Shown: positions 1 through 12,580, numbered from the stretch's first letter. The stretch: DNA of 64,000 bases from Eulemur rufifrons (GCF_041146395.1 NC_090989.1:248238843-248302842), one strand, 5' to 3'. A program made the numbers and translations. The notes: generated from the sequence alone by a model not told the origin.

Positions 1-95
1 TCAGGAGTTTGAGGTTGCTGTGAGCTAGGCTGACGCCACGGCACTCACTCTAGCCTGGGCAACAGAGTGAGACTCTGTCTCAAAAAAAAAAAAAA
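1..95 (+). mobile_element. Alu SINE, 3' end (cut by window edge)
   Basis: The right-arm end of an Alu runs into an A-rich tail. It carries the GCTAGGCTGACGCCACGGCA variant seen again at 59430-59784 (minus strand) and 60018-60363, so it belongs to the same young lemur-type subfamily. The 5' part lies outside the window. Confidence 0.95.
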
Positions 96-215
96 AGAAA
101 ACAATAGTAAAAGAACCACCATAAAGACGGTATTAGTTTAGGCTACCTCATTCTGTAGTTAGAAATGACCCTCAAAATGTCAGTGGCTTAAAACCCTAAT
201 TATTTACTTTGTATG

Positions 216-493
216 CAGTAGTCCCTCTATATCCATGGGGTATGGGTACTAGAACCCCGTGGATACCAAAGTCTACCCATACTCAAGTCCTGTGATTAGT
301 CCTGCAGGACCTGTGGATACAAAAAGTGCTCCCTCCATATATGCAGGTTTCACACACTGCAAATATTGTCTTTTTAATCTGCGTTTGGTTGAGGATATGG
401 AAATTGCCGATATGGACGGCCGGCTGTATTCATTGAAAAAATTCACATATAAGTGAACCTGTGCAGTCAAATCTGTGTTGTTCAATGGCCAAC
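216..493. mobile_element. Tigger/MER2-like DNA transposon fossil
   Basis: It opens with CAGTAGTCCCTCTATATCC, followed by the 'gtggataccaaa' block, and ends with 'gtgttgttcaatggccaact'. Both ends resemble non-autonomous Tigger (TcMar) elements of the MER2 group. About 280 bp with no coding capacity. The TA target duplication is not clear. The small ORFs that overlap it on both strands have no codon bias and are not genes. Confidence 0.6.
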
Positions 494-495
494 TC

Positions 496-497
<2 letters not shown>

Positions 498-530
<33 letters not shown>

Positions 531-533
531 ATG
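498..533. repeat. (GT)n microsatellite
   Basis: A nearly pure GT run interrupted by GC/TA variants at its 3' end. It directly abuts the DNA transposon at 216-493. Confidence 0.95.
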
Positions 534-539
534 TTTGTG

Positions 540-1888
540 TTATATGTACATTTAAGTGTAATTATTGACTCATATTGACAATATATGAATATTGGCCACA
601 TATTGACTTCTGCTCAACAACATATTTTCTTCATTTTGGTACCAAGTCTGAAGGAGCATCTCCTATCTTAAAAAGCTAATTTTGTGGCAGAGTTCAAAGA
701 GTGATAGTTGAACCAGGTGAAGGCTTGGAAGCCTTCCGCTCAGAAGAAGCTCTTGTCAATTCCACCTACATTCTTTGAGACAAAGCAAACCAATGAACAG
801 TCCTGACATCAATAAAATGATTTTACAGGAAAAGGCAAAAGTCCTAAGAGTACAATGGGTTGAAGTATATGGTGCTCTCATGAGGAAGGTTAGTTAAATA
901 ATTGGGAAAGTAATGTTTTCTATCACAGATATGTAGATTAAGGCAGTGAACAATGAACTCATTGTGCCTCACAGTTTTAAAAAATTTCTTGACTTCAAAT
1001 TAAATAGACAGTGCTATGCTTTAATCTTTAAACTAAAAGAGTTGGTATATATGCAGACATGTACTCTGAATCATAATATTTTATTTATCGAATTCTTTCT
1101 TTAATTAGGAAGAGGAAGTAAGTGAGAAAATTGCAGCAGGAATACATAATTATTCAACAAGCCATTGATAAAATCTGGATTAGGAGATATTCTCTCTCCC
1201 TTACTTCAGTGTTGTCACTGTAGGAAAATAGTGAAATGCCATGGATAGTCACCTAAATATGTTTCAAATACATAGTTGTTCTCTTAGTAAAATCTGCCCT
1301 ATTTCCTGGTCAAATAATTTTACTGCATATACTCATTGTGCTGAAAATTTACATACTATAAAATATTTTTGACCATTCTGAGTGGTTGTCTTACATCAAC
1401 TGTAGGCTGTTAAATTACTATGTATGATTCTGGAACAAAAGTCATTTTATTTTATGGGTGCCCATGCATACACTACAATTAGATTTGGTGAAATAATTCT
1501 GAATAATGTTCTACACATTAAAGTTTTCACGTTCATATATTTTGTTTTTTTGTTCTTGGAGCTATTTTCTAACAGATAATGTGCAATATTAGGTAACTTC
1601 TATAAATACATTGTAGTTCAACTCATAAGCTTTCACACTCTTAAAAATTTTTGGAAATTCACTAGTTTTCATAGTGATTGGTAATCCTAGCAAATTATCT
1701 TGTAAATCAGTAAAATCTATCCAGTTCTCCCCTCAACTATCATAACATAATATACCAATACATCTTCTGATAGTTGATTATGGTGATTATCCTTCCAAAA
1801 TTTTAAAACCTATTAACTTATAATCAAGGTGAAGACAGGTGTTTTAGTGGTAAAGGTGAGTTAGAAAACAGAATTTAAATAAAAATAT
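540..1888. other. No recognisable feature
   Basis: AT-rich sequence with no long ORF, no repeat family I recognise and no RNA-like structure that stands out. Any old repeats here have decayed past recognition by eye. Confidence 0.5.
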
Positions 1889-2560
1889 AGGTACCATATG
1901 ATCCAGCAGTCCCAATACTGGCTATATATATAAATGAAATGAAATCAATATATTGAAAAGATATCTACATTTCCCTGTTCATTGTAGCACTACTCACAAT
2001 AGCCAAGACATGGAATCTACCTAAATTTCCATCAGTGAATGAATAGATAAAGAAAAAGTAGTATTTATAAACAAAGGAATATTATTCAGCCTTAAAAATG
2101 AAGAAAATCCTGTCACTTGTGACAAAATGGATGAAGTTGAAGGACATTATGTTAAGTGAAATAAGCCAGGCACAGAAAGACAATTATCACATGATATTAT
2201 TTGTGAAATCTAAAAATACGAACTAATAGAAGTAGAGAGTCTAATGGTGTTTACTAGGGAACTGAGTGAGTATGGGGGGTTGGCGATCTGTTGGTTAAAG
2301 AATAAGAAAATTTCAGTTAGCTAGGAGAAATAAATATATTCAAGAGATATATTATACAACATAGTAACTATAGTTAATAACAATGAATTTCATTTTGAAA
2401 ATCACTAAAACAGTAGATTTTAAGTATTCTCACCATGAAAATGGTGTGAGGCGATGCATATGCTAATTAGCTTGACTAAACCATTCCACAATGTATACAT
2501 ATTTCAAAACTTTATATAGTCCACAATAATTACATACCATTTTTATTTACTGCTTAAATA
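1889..2560 (+). mobile_element. L1 3' end (ORF2 C-terminus and 3'UTR)
   Basis: Contains the characteristic end of L1 ORF2: 'accatatgatccagcagtcc', the 'attgtagcactactcacaatagcc' region, 'tattattcagccttaaaaatga' and 'agtgaaataagccaggcaca', followed by a 3'UTR-like stretch. Heavily substituted, so an old subfamily. Confidence 0.85.
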
Positions 2561-2599
2561 TTTTTTTTAAGATTTGGTTTAAGAGCTCAGCCAAATGGA

Positions 2600-3490
2600 C
2601 AAATCTTTAAATAGACTGATCATGGAAAAAAAGATAGAACAATCAAATTACTAAATTAAAGAATGAAAATGGGGACATTACCACTGACCTCACAGAAACA
2701 GATTATAGGAGAATACTGTTAACAATTGTACACCAAAAAATTAGAAACTTAGGGGAAAAGGACAAATTCCATACACAAACACATAAACCATTAAAACTTA
2801 CTCAAATAGAAATATACAATGTATCCATCACAAGAAATTAAGTCAGTAATCAAAAATCTGTCAACAAAGAAAAACCTAGCACCAGATGGCATCACTGGTA
2901 AATTCTACTACACATTTAAAGAAGAATTTATACCCAGCCTTCTCAGTAAGGACAGGAAAAGATGCTCAACATCATAAGTCATTAAGCAAATGCAAATCAA
3001 ATTCATAACTAGAAACTACTTCACACTCACTAGGATGACTATGAAGTTGGCAAGGTTGTGGAGAAATTGGAACCCTCTCAGATTGCCGGTGGGAATATAA
3101 AATATTTCAGCACTGTAGTAAACAATTTGGTATTTCCTAAACACATGGTTAAAGTTAGCATATGACCCAGAAATTTCACTCCTAGTGATATACTAAGGGT
3201 ATTGAAAACATATGTTCACTGGAAAATTTTAGGTCAAAATGTACAAATTTGCAGTTATGTAGGATAAAGAAGTCAATACACATAATGTACAGCATGAGAA
3301 TTATAGTTAATAATATTGTATTTTATACTGAAAAATAGCTAAACAAGTAGATTTTAGGTGCTCTTACCAAAAAGAAAACCAAAGGTAACCATGGAAGGTG
3401 ATCCAAAGGATAATTTGCTTGACTGTAGAAATCATTTCACTGGGTGTGTGTGTGTGTGTGTGTGTGTGCGTGTGTATCTCAAAACCTCAT
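2600..3490 (+). mobile_element. L1 fragments, ORF2 plus 3'UTR, internally deleted
   Basis: The 2690-2940 part matches the ORF2 block before the reverse transcriptase ('agcaccagatggcatcac'). At about 2950 it jumps to the ORF2 C-terminal region ('aggaaaagatgctcaacatc'), so about 2 kb of L1 is missing. The 3'UTR-like part after 3240 contains a (GT)n run at about 3443-3476. Confidence 0.8.
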
Positions 3491-3492
3491 GT

Positions 3493-3686
3493 TAGCATGA
3501 GCAACACAGTGAGACTTTATCTTTACAAAAAATAAAACAATTAGCCAGGCATGGTGGCACACACCCTACAGTATCCCCAGCTACTAAGGAGGCTGAGGCA
3601 GGAAGATCGCTTGAGCCTAGGAGTTCGAGTCCACTGCATTCCAGAATGGGTGACAGGGCAAGACACTGTCTCCAAAAAACAAAACA
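3493..3686 (+). mobile_element. Alu fragment, 5'-truncated and internally deleted
   Basis: Starts near Alu position 80 ('gcatgagcaacacagtgaga'), passes through the linker and 'ccaggcatggtggcacacac', then loses roughly 25 bp between 'ggagttcgag' and 'tccactgcattcc'. It ends in 'ctccaaaaaacaaaacaaaa'. It lacks the lemur linker insert, so it is an older copy. Confidence 0.85.
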
Positions 3687-3699
3687 AAATAATAAACAC

Positions 3700-4898
3700 T
3701 TATGTTGTATACCTTAACTATATATAATAAAAAATTAAATCTTAAAATATCAATAATAACATTAAATGTTATTTGTCTAAATATACCAATTAAAAGACAG
3801 AGATGAACTGGTAGGGAAAAAAAAAAAAGAAACACACTTGATCCAATACATGTATTTCTGTATAAAAAAAACTCATTTCAAATATAATAGTGTAGGTGTG
3901 ATGAAAATAAATGTTGAGAAAAGATATGCCACACAAACAGAAGTAAACAAGAGTAGTTATGTTAATTTGTGATAAAGTTCACTTCAGTGCAAAGAAAATT
4001 ACTAAGACTAGACAGGTACATTTTATAAAGATAAATGGGTCAGTTCACCAAGGAGGTATAGCAATCTTAAATGTGTATGCACTGAACAATAGACACACAA
4101 AATATAATATGTGAAGCAAAAACATATTAAATTGAAAGGAGAAATAGACAAATCCAGAATAATAATTGGAGACATTAACACCCTTCTCTCAATAGTTGAT
4201 AAAAATAGAGTGGATATCAACAAGGATGAAATAAACACCATCAATCAATAGAATCTAATAAATATTTAAAGAATACTCAACAGCATATACATCTTATGTG
4301 TCCATGGAACATATACAAGATAGGACACATCTAAAGCACAAATGAAGGCTCAACAAATTCCAATGATTTGCAATTACATAGTTTGTGTTATCTGACCACA
4401 GTGCAATCAAGCTAGTAAACAATAACAAACACAATAGGAAAATGTCAAAACATTTGGAAAATAAACAATACACTTCTAAAAATAATTCTCAAGTCAAAAT
4501 GGATATTACAAAGAAAATTGCAAAACTACTTAGAACTGAATGAAAATACAAGACTTAACTGACCAACACTTAAGTGCACATTCAGTAGTAACAGTTGGGC
4601 AGGTGGGAGGGGGAAGGAAGAGATGGGTATATTCACAACTAATGGGTGCAATGTGCACGGTCTGGGGGATGGGCAAGCTTGAAGCTCTGACTCAGATGGG
4701 GCAAAAGCAATATATGTAACCTAAACATTTGTAACTCCATAATATGCTGAAATAAAAAAAAAGAAAATACAAGATATCAAAATATGTAACACAGAGGTAT
4801 ATCATTAACTGAGAGGGAACTTTATATCATGAAAGACTTGAGAAAATAAGAAAGGTCTCAAATCAATAACCTAATTTCTAACCTTAAGAAACTAGAAA
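3700..4898 (+). mobile_element. Old L1, central ORF2
   Basis: Matches the endonuclease-to-RT part of ORF2: 'accaattaaaagacagagat', 'ggtatagcaatcttaaatgt', 'gagacattaacacccttctc' and 'ctgaccacagtgcaatcaagc'. It is interrupted by a younger L1 tail at 4554-4762 and resumes exactly after it. Riddled with stops and frameshifts. Confidence 0.85.
4554..4762 (+). mobile_element. 5'-truncated L1 3'UTR insertion with 12-bp TSD
   Basis: A 209-bp insert is flanked by GAAAATACAAGA at 4542-4553 and 4763-4774. Removing it restores continuous L1 ORF2. Its body ('cacaactaatgggtgcaatg', then 'ggcaaaagcaatatatgtaa') ends in an A-rich tail. The same 3' tail recurs at 4952-5190, 6440-6599, 18650-18757 and, inverted, 29200-29275. 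Confidence 0.92.
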
Positions 4899-4951
4899 GT
4901 TTTTTTGAACATTTTGACTCTTTTAAAATAATTCTTAGCTTAAAAAACAAA

Positions 4952-5190
4952 CACTAATGTGCACATATGGAAGCAAAATTCAAGGAAAATAAAGTAGGTG
5001 GGGGGGGGAAGATGGGTTGGGAAAATTTACACCTAATGGGTACAATGCACACTAACTGACTGCAGGGAACACTTACAGCTTGGACTAAAACTGTACAAAA
5101 GCAAAATATGAAACCAAAATGTATGTACCCCTGTAAAATTCTGAAATTAAAAAAAAATAAAATAATAAAAAATAAAAAGCTAAAAATATA
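4952..5190 (+). mobile_element. 5'-truncated L1 3'UTR inserted in the Tigger-like element
   Basis: Same tail as 4554-4762, recognisable from 'cacctaatgggtacaatg' and 'aaaatgtatgtacccctgta', with a long impure A/T-rich tail. An imperfect direct repeat (about 'ttaaaaaacaaacac' on the left, 'taaaaaattcaaatac' on the right) is the likely TSD. The transposon sequence resumes right after it. Confidence 0.75.
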
Positions 5191-5455
5191 AGGTAAAAAA
5201 TTCAAATACAATGTATAGCTATACAAAAATATTTTCTTTATATCATTATTCTGTAAGCTTTTTTCTATTTTATAAATTACTCATTTTTTTACTTTTAAAA
5301 ATTTTGTTAAAAACTAAGACACAAACACACATTAATTTAGCTATACACAGAGTCAGGATCATAAAGAAGTCATAGATGATAGGAATTATTCAGCTTCATT
5401 ATAATCTTATAGGACCACCATCGTATATGCAGTGTTCTGTTGACCAAAATGTCAT

Positions 5456-6599
5456 GATGGATAACAGACTTAAACCTAAGGCATGAAACTACAAGAATTC
5501 TAGAAGAAAATGTTGGGAAAACTCTTAAGTGCATGGGCCTAGACAAAGAATATATGAAGAACACCCCCAAAGCAATCAGAGCAGCAACAAAAATAAATGA
5601 ATGGGACTTGATCAAATCAAAAAGCTTCTCCACAGCCAAGAAAACTATCATTGGAACGAATAGACAACCTACAGAATGGGAGAAAATATTTGGATTGTAT
5701 GCATCAGATAAAGGGCTGGTAACAAGAATCTATATAGAACTTAAGAAAATTATGAAGGAAAAAATCAAACAACCCCATCAATAAATGGGCAAAGGACATG
5801 AACAGAAACTTTTCAAAAGAAAACAGAATAATGGCCAGCAAACATATAAAAAAGTGCTCAATGTCTCAAATCATTAGAGAAATGCAAATTAAAGCCATGA
5901 TGAGATACCACCTAATTCCAGTGAGAATGGTCTTTATCAAAAGTTCCAAAACAACAAATGCTGACATGAATGTGGAGAGATTGGAACACTCTTACACTGC
6001 TGGTTTGACTGCAAGTTAGTATAACCCCTGTGGAAAGTAATTTGGAGATACCTCCAAGAGCTAAAATAGAAATAACATTTGATCTAGCAATCCCACTACT
6101 AGGTATCTACCCAAAGGAAGAAAAGACATTCTAGAATAAATACATCTGCACTCAAATGTTTATGGCAGCATAATTCACAATTGCAAAGATGTGTAAACAA
6201 TCCAAGTGCCCATCAATACATGAGTGGATTAATAAAATTCAGTATATGTATACCATGGAATACTACTGAACTACAAAGCAATGATGAACTAGCACCTCTT
6301 ATATTATCCTGGATAGAGCTTGAGCCCATCCTTTGAAGTGAGGTATCACAAGAATGGAAAAACAAGCACCATATATACTCACCATCAAATTGGTACCAAC
6401 TGATCAATACTAAGGTGCTCACGTGGTAGTAATATTCATTGGGTGCCAGTCAGGCGGGAGAGGGGTAAACTCACAACTAATGGATGCAGAGATCACTGTA
6501 TGGGGGAAGGGCATGCTTGTAGCCCTGGCTTGGGGGAGGCAAAAGCATTATATGTCACCAAAATGTTTGTACCCTCATAATATTCTGAAATAAAAAAAG
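5456..6599 (+). mobile_element. 5'-truncated L1, ORF2 C-terminus plus 3'UTR, with TSD
   Basis: Flanked by AAATGTCAT at 5447-5455 and 6600-6608. It carries the ORF2 C-terminal region (reading stretches at about 5533-5784 and 5798-6019 match its 'KAIRAATKINEWDLIKS' and 'NRIMASKHIKKCSMS' blocks) and then the lineage-specific 3' tail from about 6440, ending in an A-run. The frame is broken by stops, so it is dead. Confidence 0.92.
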
Positions 6600-6629
6600 A
6601 AATGTCATTACACAGCACATGACTGTATC

Positions 6630-7420
6630 CAACAAAGAACTTGTATTTAGAATATATCTAATATAAATATCTCTCAAAAATTTTGGGGGGAAAAAAACCC
6701 ACAAAAATCCAATAAGAAAATGAGCAATATTTGGCTGGTGTGAAGGTAGTGAGTTATCTCACTTGATTGTTCACTGAAAAAGAAAATGAGCAAAATAAAT
6801 GAATATACTTTTCAATGAAAAGGATACACAGATGGAAAATAAAGTCATAAAATTATGTCCCACATCACTTTCCATATAATCCAACAATTGCACTTTTGGG
6901 CATTTATTACTGATAAATGAACTCTTATGTTCACACAAAACCTAGACACAAGTGTTTATAGCAGCTTTGTTTGTAATGGCCATAAACTGGAAAACTTTGA
7001 TAGGCGAATATTTATAAAACACTATGGTACCTCCACACCATACAATACTACTCAGTATTAAAGAGACTAGCAGTGCACACAACAAATTAGATGGATCCAG
7101 GTTCAAAAAATATGTTGAGTATGTAAAATCAATCTCAAAAGATCATATGCAATGTAATTCTATTTGTATAGCATTCTTGAAATGACAAAATAGCAGAGAT
7201 GAGAATAGATTATTGGTTGCGAAGGGTTGGAGGTGTTGGTAGAGTGTGATGGCTGTGGCTATAAGAGCAACATGTGGGATCCTTGTGAAGAAACTGTTCT
7301 GTATCTTATTCACATGGTAGTCACAGGAATGCAAACGTGATAAATAGCATATATCACACACCCACATACATGCATGCACACTATTAGTGCATGTAAAATA
7401 AATGGACCTGAATAAATTCA
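6630..7420 (+). mobile_element. Ancient L1 3' end
   Basis: Old L1M-type ORF2 end and 3'UTR: 'aggatacacagatggaaaata', 'tttgtaatggccataaactgg', 'gaaatgacaaaatagcagag', 'ttattggttgcgaagggttgg'. It is interrupted by the Y1 RNA retrocopy at 6733-6776. Confidence 0.8.
6733..6776 (+). pseudogene. RNY1 (pseudogene): Y1 RNA retropseudogene, 5' fragment
   Basis: The 44 bases starting GGCTGGTGTGAAGGTAGTGA match the 5' part of primate Y1 RNA, the Ro60-associated small cytoplasmic RNA, with about three substitutions over 42 positions as I recall the human sequence. It then stops abruptly in a short A-run. It is flanked by AAGAAAATGAGCAA at 6714-6727 and 6780-6793 and sits inside an old L1 whose sequence is continuous across the insertion. 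TSD plus A-tail indicates L1-machinery retroposition of a truncated Y RNA. The 3' stem strand is missing, so it cannot form a functional Y RNA. Confidence 0.85.
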
Positions 7421-10400
7421 AAAAGTTTTTATAAATCCCAATATCCTTGTTGTGACTTACAGCACAGTTAAGAAAGAAGTTTCCATTTTGGGAAAATTGG
7501 ATGAAGAGTATAGAGATCTTTCTGCATTATTTCTTATTACTATACTTGAATCTACAATTATCTCAATATAAAAACCTAAAAAAGGAAAAATAATAGAAAC
7601 AAAATTAAGTAGTTCAGTTTATTTAGAGATAATAAAAATATAGGAAAAAATCTGCATTCTTTTCCTCTTTCTTTGTATTATAAAATCTATATTTTGAAAG
7701 TTATATATTTCTTTGAGTACATGGGCATACATCTAAATTTTTTTGTTGTTAACCACTGCAGACTTGATTGTTAAAAGTATTGTTCTTTGGATATAATTTT
7801 TTCTGAAGAGAAATGAATATTCCTTATGTAATTCAATCCATTTGCAAAAAATGCTACAGGTGCTCTATTTGAATCATGCTATTTCAAAACAACAATACCT
7901 CTATTAGTATCTGACATCCTGATTCCTTAGTACTCAAATTGGTATGCTTGAAAATTAAAGCTTCATTTAAGTTTTTAAAATTTACCAGTTTGCACCTGCA
8001 TGAAATATCTTTCTGAGACATCCTATTCAGAGTATGAGGTACTCATCATGAAGTGGGCATATGGCTCTCTCATATCTTTTCCTTTACACTGATGCGTGTT
8101 CTACAAAAGATTTTGAAATGTCATGTTGATAATCATAAAAACTTGGTTTTCTAACAAAATCCTGAAATTACTTGTACCTGAAATACATAAGTCCATGACA
8201 TCAAATATCTTCTTTTTTTTATTTTTAAATTTTATCTTTATTGCTTTTTCTGTTGGAAAAGTACCATGTGTGCATTTAGAAAACTCAAACATTACAGAAC
8301 CACACAATAAAGTAAAAATCTCCCATTTTTTTCGACTATCTAAAGAAAACCCCTGTAACTGTCTGGTTATTGGCCTCCAGGTTTTATTTAAATGCACATG
8401 ATAACATGTATGATTACCTTCTTTAGCCAAAATGAAGCCATTGTCATTTATATTTTTTAAACTCAAAATATAGCATTTTATTGCCTTTATTGCATATAAT
8501 TATGAGATTTCTAATCCCACCTAATTGTACCTTCTTGATAGTTCTCTCTGCTTCTACTTAAGCTAGATACTCTGCAGTGCAGGTGTTATTACAATATTTT
8601 TCCATTTTAGCTTTTATTAAAAACATGTAAGATTGAGAAATATTTTTCTGTTGCCAATGCTTTTCAAGCAGTAGGGACTGAGATACTTCTTTAGGAGACA
8701 AAGCCATGAGGCTGCACTTTAGTAATTGTGTGGCATATGATATTCACAGAATTGCTTCCTTTAGGATAATTTATTAGCTTGAACACATAAGTACCCTAAA
8801 TTCTACAACTATAAGTCAAATAGATCTGAATTCAACTACATTTGTATGACAAAGAACCCAGCCAGCCTCTTCTATGTCTTATAAGGGTCATTTTAAATCT
8901 TTCAATTTAAATTAAATTTACCATATATTTCTTATATACTTTCTACTTGCCTAACACTGTGATAGGTACATAAATAAATAGTAAAACTAGAAAAATCTTT
9001 TCCTTAAACTCAAGATATTTAGCACCTAGCCTGGCCTACTGCATAACTATATATAGTAAAGTGTGATAAATGTTATGTAAAAGAGACCTCTTGCTTTGTG
9101 TTGAATATTCTTTAGTCTTATGCCAATCCTGGACCTCAAATCCATAGTTCGTAAATAATATCATATGAAGTCAGTTTTGCTGTTAAATTAAAGATAACCC
9201 AGTGATAAATCACATGATATGTTGTGAAATTCTATTAGAGAGACAATAGAAAAAAGGAAAGTGACAATTACGTTTATTAATAAAATTCTTAGCTTAACAG
9301 TGTATCTCTTTTGATGGATCCTCCTGTGATCTATGTTGTAAAATGGAATTTTAAGCCAAAGAGAGATAAAGTCAGTTTATTCCAAAAGGTTAACCAATAA
9401 TCTCCTTGTCACTCTTCAACAGAAATGTGGTAGCTACAATCTCTTGTTCCTCACTCTGTACCTTGGATTGGCTTCCAGGATAAGTTATTTGGTTGGAGGA
9501 ACTCAATGCTTCACTTCTATTGTGTATTCACATCTTAATTTCTAATAATATTTATTTTTGTATTCTTGGTATTTGTAAGGCAGATACCAGTGATACAGAG
9601 GTGATGATGAGGTAGGAATTAGGAAACTAATATTTATACATTGTATTATTTAATCCTATTGTGTTATTTAATTTTATTGAGATAGGTAGGTATCTAGCAG
9701 GTCTCACTCAATAAGGAGTCATAAGACACAAATCAAGGTCCCTGATAAAACAAGAGACAGTGAGAAACTGGCCCAAATCAGCTAGAATGCAGATGGCTAG
9801 GAAAAATGACCTAGGTTACCCTCACTGTTCATTATACCCTGCTTATAATATATTAGCATGTTAAAAGAAACTCTCACCAGTGCCATGACTATTTACAAAT
9901 GTGATGGCCACTCCTGGAAGTTAGCATATGTGGTTTAAAAAGAGGAGGGACCCTCAATTCTGGGAGCTCCCCATACCTTTCCCATAAATCTTATGAACAA
10001 TCTTCCCTCCATTTAACATAAAATTAAATAGGTATAAAATAAGAGGTCAGAAATTCACAAAGGGCTACTCCCTGTTACTCTGAGAGATAGTTACTGCTCT
10101 GCCTTTCCCTTTCCTGCATTAAACCAAGAATCCACTTGGCCTTCAGGCTGGACCCTACTTACGGGGTTCACTTTCCTATATCAAACTTATTGTATTGTTT
10201 ACTCTTCATAATAACTCCAACTTTTGATATTTTCCCTATTCCTCATGACAAAACTAAGGCTATTTTACTTAGGTTAAAGCATAATAGGATACATGACCAG
10301 GGTAAGTTAAAAAATGTATAGCATAAGAAGTTACTCTTTGAACCAGTGGCGCATCTGGGAATAAAATCAGAGTTCTGTTTGGTGCCAAAATCTTCTTGAT

Positions 10401-12300
10401 GTCCTGAATGGCACTGACAGCTTTCTGGTTACATAAAATAAAGATGTATGCTTTGAAATTTGAAAATTCTAAAATATAGCCAATGAATGTTTCCTGTTGA
10501 AGTTCTATAATGATTTGCAACTGAATGTTTGCTTTGAGACTTGGATACAAATACTTGTTATAATTTTGTAGCAGCTAGTTTATGTTCCTCAGCACACAGA
10601 TAAGTAGAGGATTGCCACTTGGGATAGAGTGACTTGTACAAAGATGTAATTCATTTGATGTATTAAGAATTAAGCCATAAACACTAATTTAGTAAGAGAA
10701 GTGTAATTGGTAGGATCATTTTTCCTTTTTTGTTTTTGAGGTTTAAGTGTTTTCTTGGAAACTACATTAACCCTGGCATCTTCCACTCAGGAGTTTGAGA
10801 ATAGTTGAAATACGAATATTATTCCTTTGTAATTTTGTAAATAAATATTTCATTCACTCATTCATTCATCTTTTTCAGTGTGAAGGTGATGAGTCACTTT
10901 TACCAAGTCCTTCTAGTTGTTATATGTAGTAGTTTAGATCATTCAGAACTCAACATTTCCAAATTAGGGAAATAATATACTTCTACTTAACTTCCTTTAT
11001 GAAAATTAATGATATTCTAGTGACTACAATTCTCTTCAAATTATTTTGTCTCCTTCTCTGAACGAAGTTCCTAGCATACCATCCTGAAAACTTAGATTCC
11101 CATGTCATAATTCATATGATTCATTTAATTAATAAATATTTATTGATCATTTTATGTATAATGTGCTGGGGAGGAGTTCTTCAGTGACATTTTTGCTTCT
11201 TGCTTCAAAGCTAGTTTTTACAAACTGAGATAAATGATTTCCTTTCCATAGTGTCACCTTTCTGGTTTGCACATATTTTTAACTTCTACACTACAGCTTC
11301 TTAGACATGGTAAAGATACAACTTAGTAAGTGAAATTTAGAGAACTGAAAATTTCTTTCCTTGGGTTAAAACTTGGTTGAACCAAAGAATTCACCACCTT
11401 GTTCTAATGGCAATGCCTTTGTTTTGTTTTTCCTTAGTGCACTGGAAGGGTCAAAGCCCAACCAACTCTCCCAGGGCCTCTTAACCCTATCTGTCTGCAG
11501 GTAACTATCTTAGGCAGTCCTCAGACAACAGAATAGAATGCTTCCATACTGACAGGCATTTTATATTTCGTAAGCAATGAGAGGTATAGCTTCACGTGGA
11601 TTTTGAAAGTTAATTTGTACCAAAAAAAAAAAATTTATCACCTCTCTTAACACGTGGCCATTGCTCCAGCAGGAATTAGAAGAAGCCTTTTGGGAAAGCA
11701 GGAACTGATGAATTAGGCTCATCTGAAATCACTTGTGGCGGTAAAAGATGCTGCTCTAATAATCAGGATGTGAGCCTCAGTGTTCTGGAGAAGTTCCAGT
11801 TCTGTAATTACTTCTGCCTACCTACTTTCCTCTCTGTAGTTTTAGTGGAATTATTTTTTTGCCTTGGAAAGAAAATAAAAAAGCTAACAAAGCCATGTCC
11901 AGTTAGAACAGCACTACAATAATTTAATATGTATTTTCTGAAATTTAATTTAAGAATAAAGTGACCACATATTTCCTTATCAAAAGATAATTATATGCTC
12001 TGAATAGATCCTTGCTCACATAAAGACAATTAGAAACAGATGTATTTCAACCACTATAAAGTACATGTGAAAATTTTTAAATTCCAGAAATGTTCTATTT
12101 ACAATATAACTGGGAAAAATCATCCTTAGACAACATGATTTTAACTTTATTTTCTTCAGACAACAAGCCTTTATTCTAAATACTACTAATATATTGAGCT
12201 ATCAACTCATGGCTCTGAGGTCTCTGGATTGACACATTGTTTAGAATTGTTTACTGGTGTGTTAAAAAAAATATCCTTGATGTTAGTGACAAAGTTCCAA
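7421..12300. other. Mostly unassigned AT-rich sequence
   Basis: No gene or clear young repeat. Three weak relics: about 8215-8400 looks like an ancient interspersed repeat, 9625-9700 resembles the end of a MIR/L2-type element, and 11108-11180 carries the 'aaataaatatttattgatca' motif common in old mammalian repeats. ORFs up to 121 codons (8101-8466, minus) have AT-rich, repeat-like composition and no recognisable domain; I do not regard them as genes. Confidence 0.5.
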
Positions 12301-12304
12301 TAGT

Positions 12305-12580
12305 CTAAAGGTAAATTAAACATTTTTGATACATTATATTTATACATATTTATGGAGTACCTATGAAATTTTGTCACATACATAGACCGTGTAATGATCA
12401 AGTCAAGGATTTAAGTTATACAACACACAATTATCTATCATTTCTATGTGTTAGGTACATTTAAAGTCCTCTCTCCTGGCTATTTTGAAAATTACAATAC
12501 ATTATTGCTAACTATAGTCCCCCTACTCTGCTATCAAACATAAGAACTTATTCCTTCTATCTTGTGTAGGGTCAACTCAT
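12305..12580. mobile_element. Probable L1-derived non-coding segment
   Basis: Has the block 'atttatggagtacctatgaa', 'ttgctaactatagtccccct', 'ctatcaaacataagaactta' that recurs in primate genomes as part of L1 untranslated regions. I am less sure which end it comes from. Confidence 0.5.

Larger units (their letters stand above)
4899..6625 (-). mobile_element. Tigger-like DNA transposon split by two L1 insertions
   Basis: On the minus strand the element begins at 6625 with CAGTCATGTGCTGTGTAATG, next to a TA at 6626-6627, which suits TcMar target duplication. It continues at 5455 with the 'ttggtcaac...catatacgatggtggtcc' block down to about 5195, then at 4951-4899. The gaps are the L1 insertions at 4952-5190 and 5456-6599. 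The distal end is missing where old L1 sequence abuts at about 4898. No transposase ORF survives. Confidence 0.75.

Noticed and set aside
497..533. Evenly spaced repeats as a CRISPR-like array
   Set aside because: These are dinucleotide microsatellites in a primate genome; no direct repeats separated by unique spacers occur anywhere in the window.
8101..8466. 121-codon minus-strand ORF
   Set aside because: Lysine- and asparagine-rich translation of AT-rich DNA overlapping a probable ancient repeat; a 92-codon ORF lies opposite. No sign of a gene.
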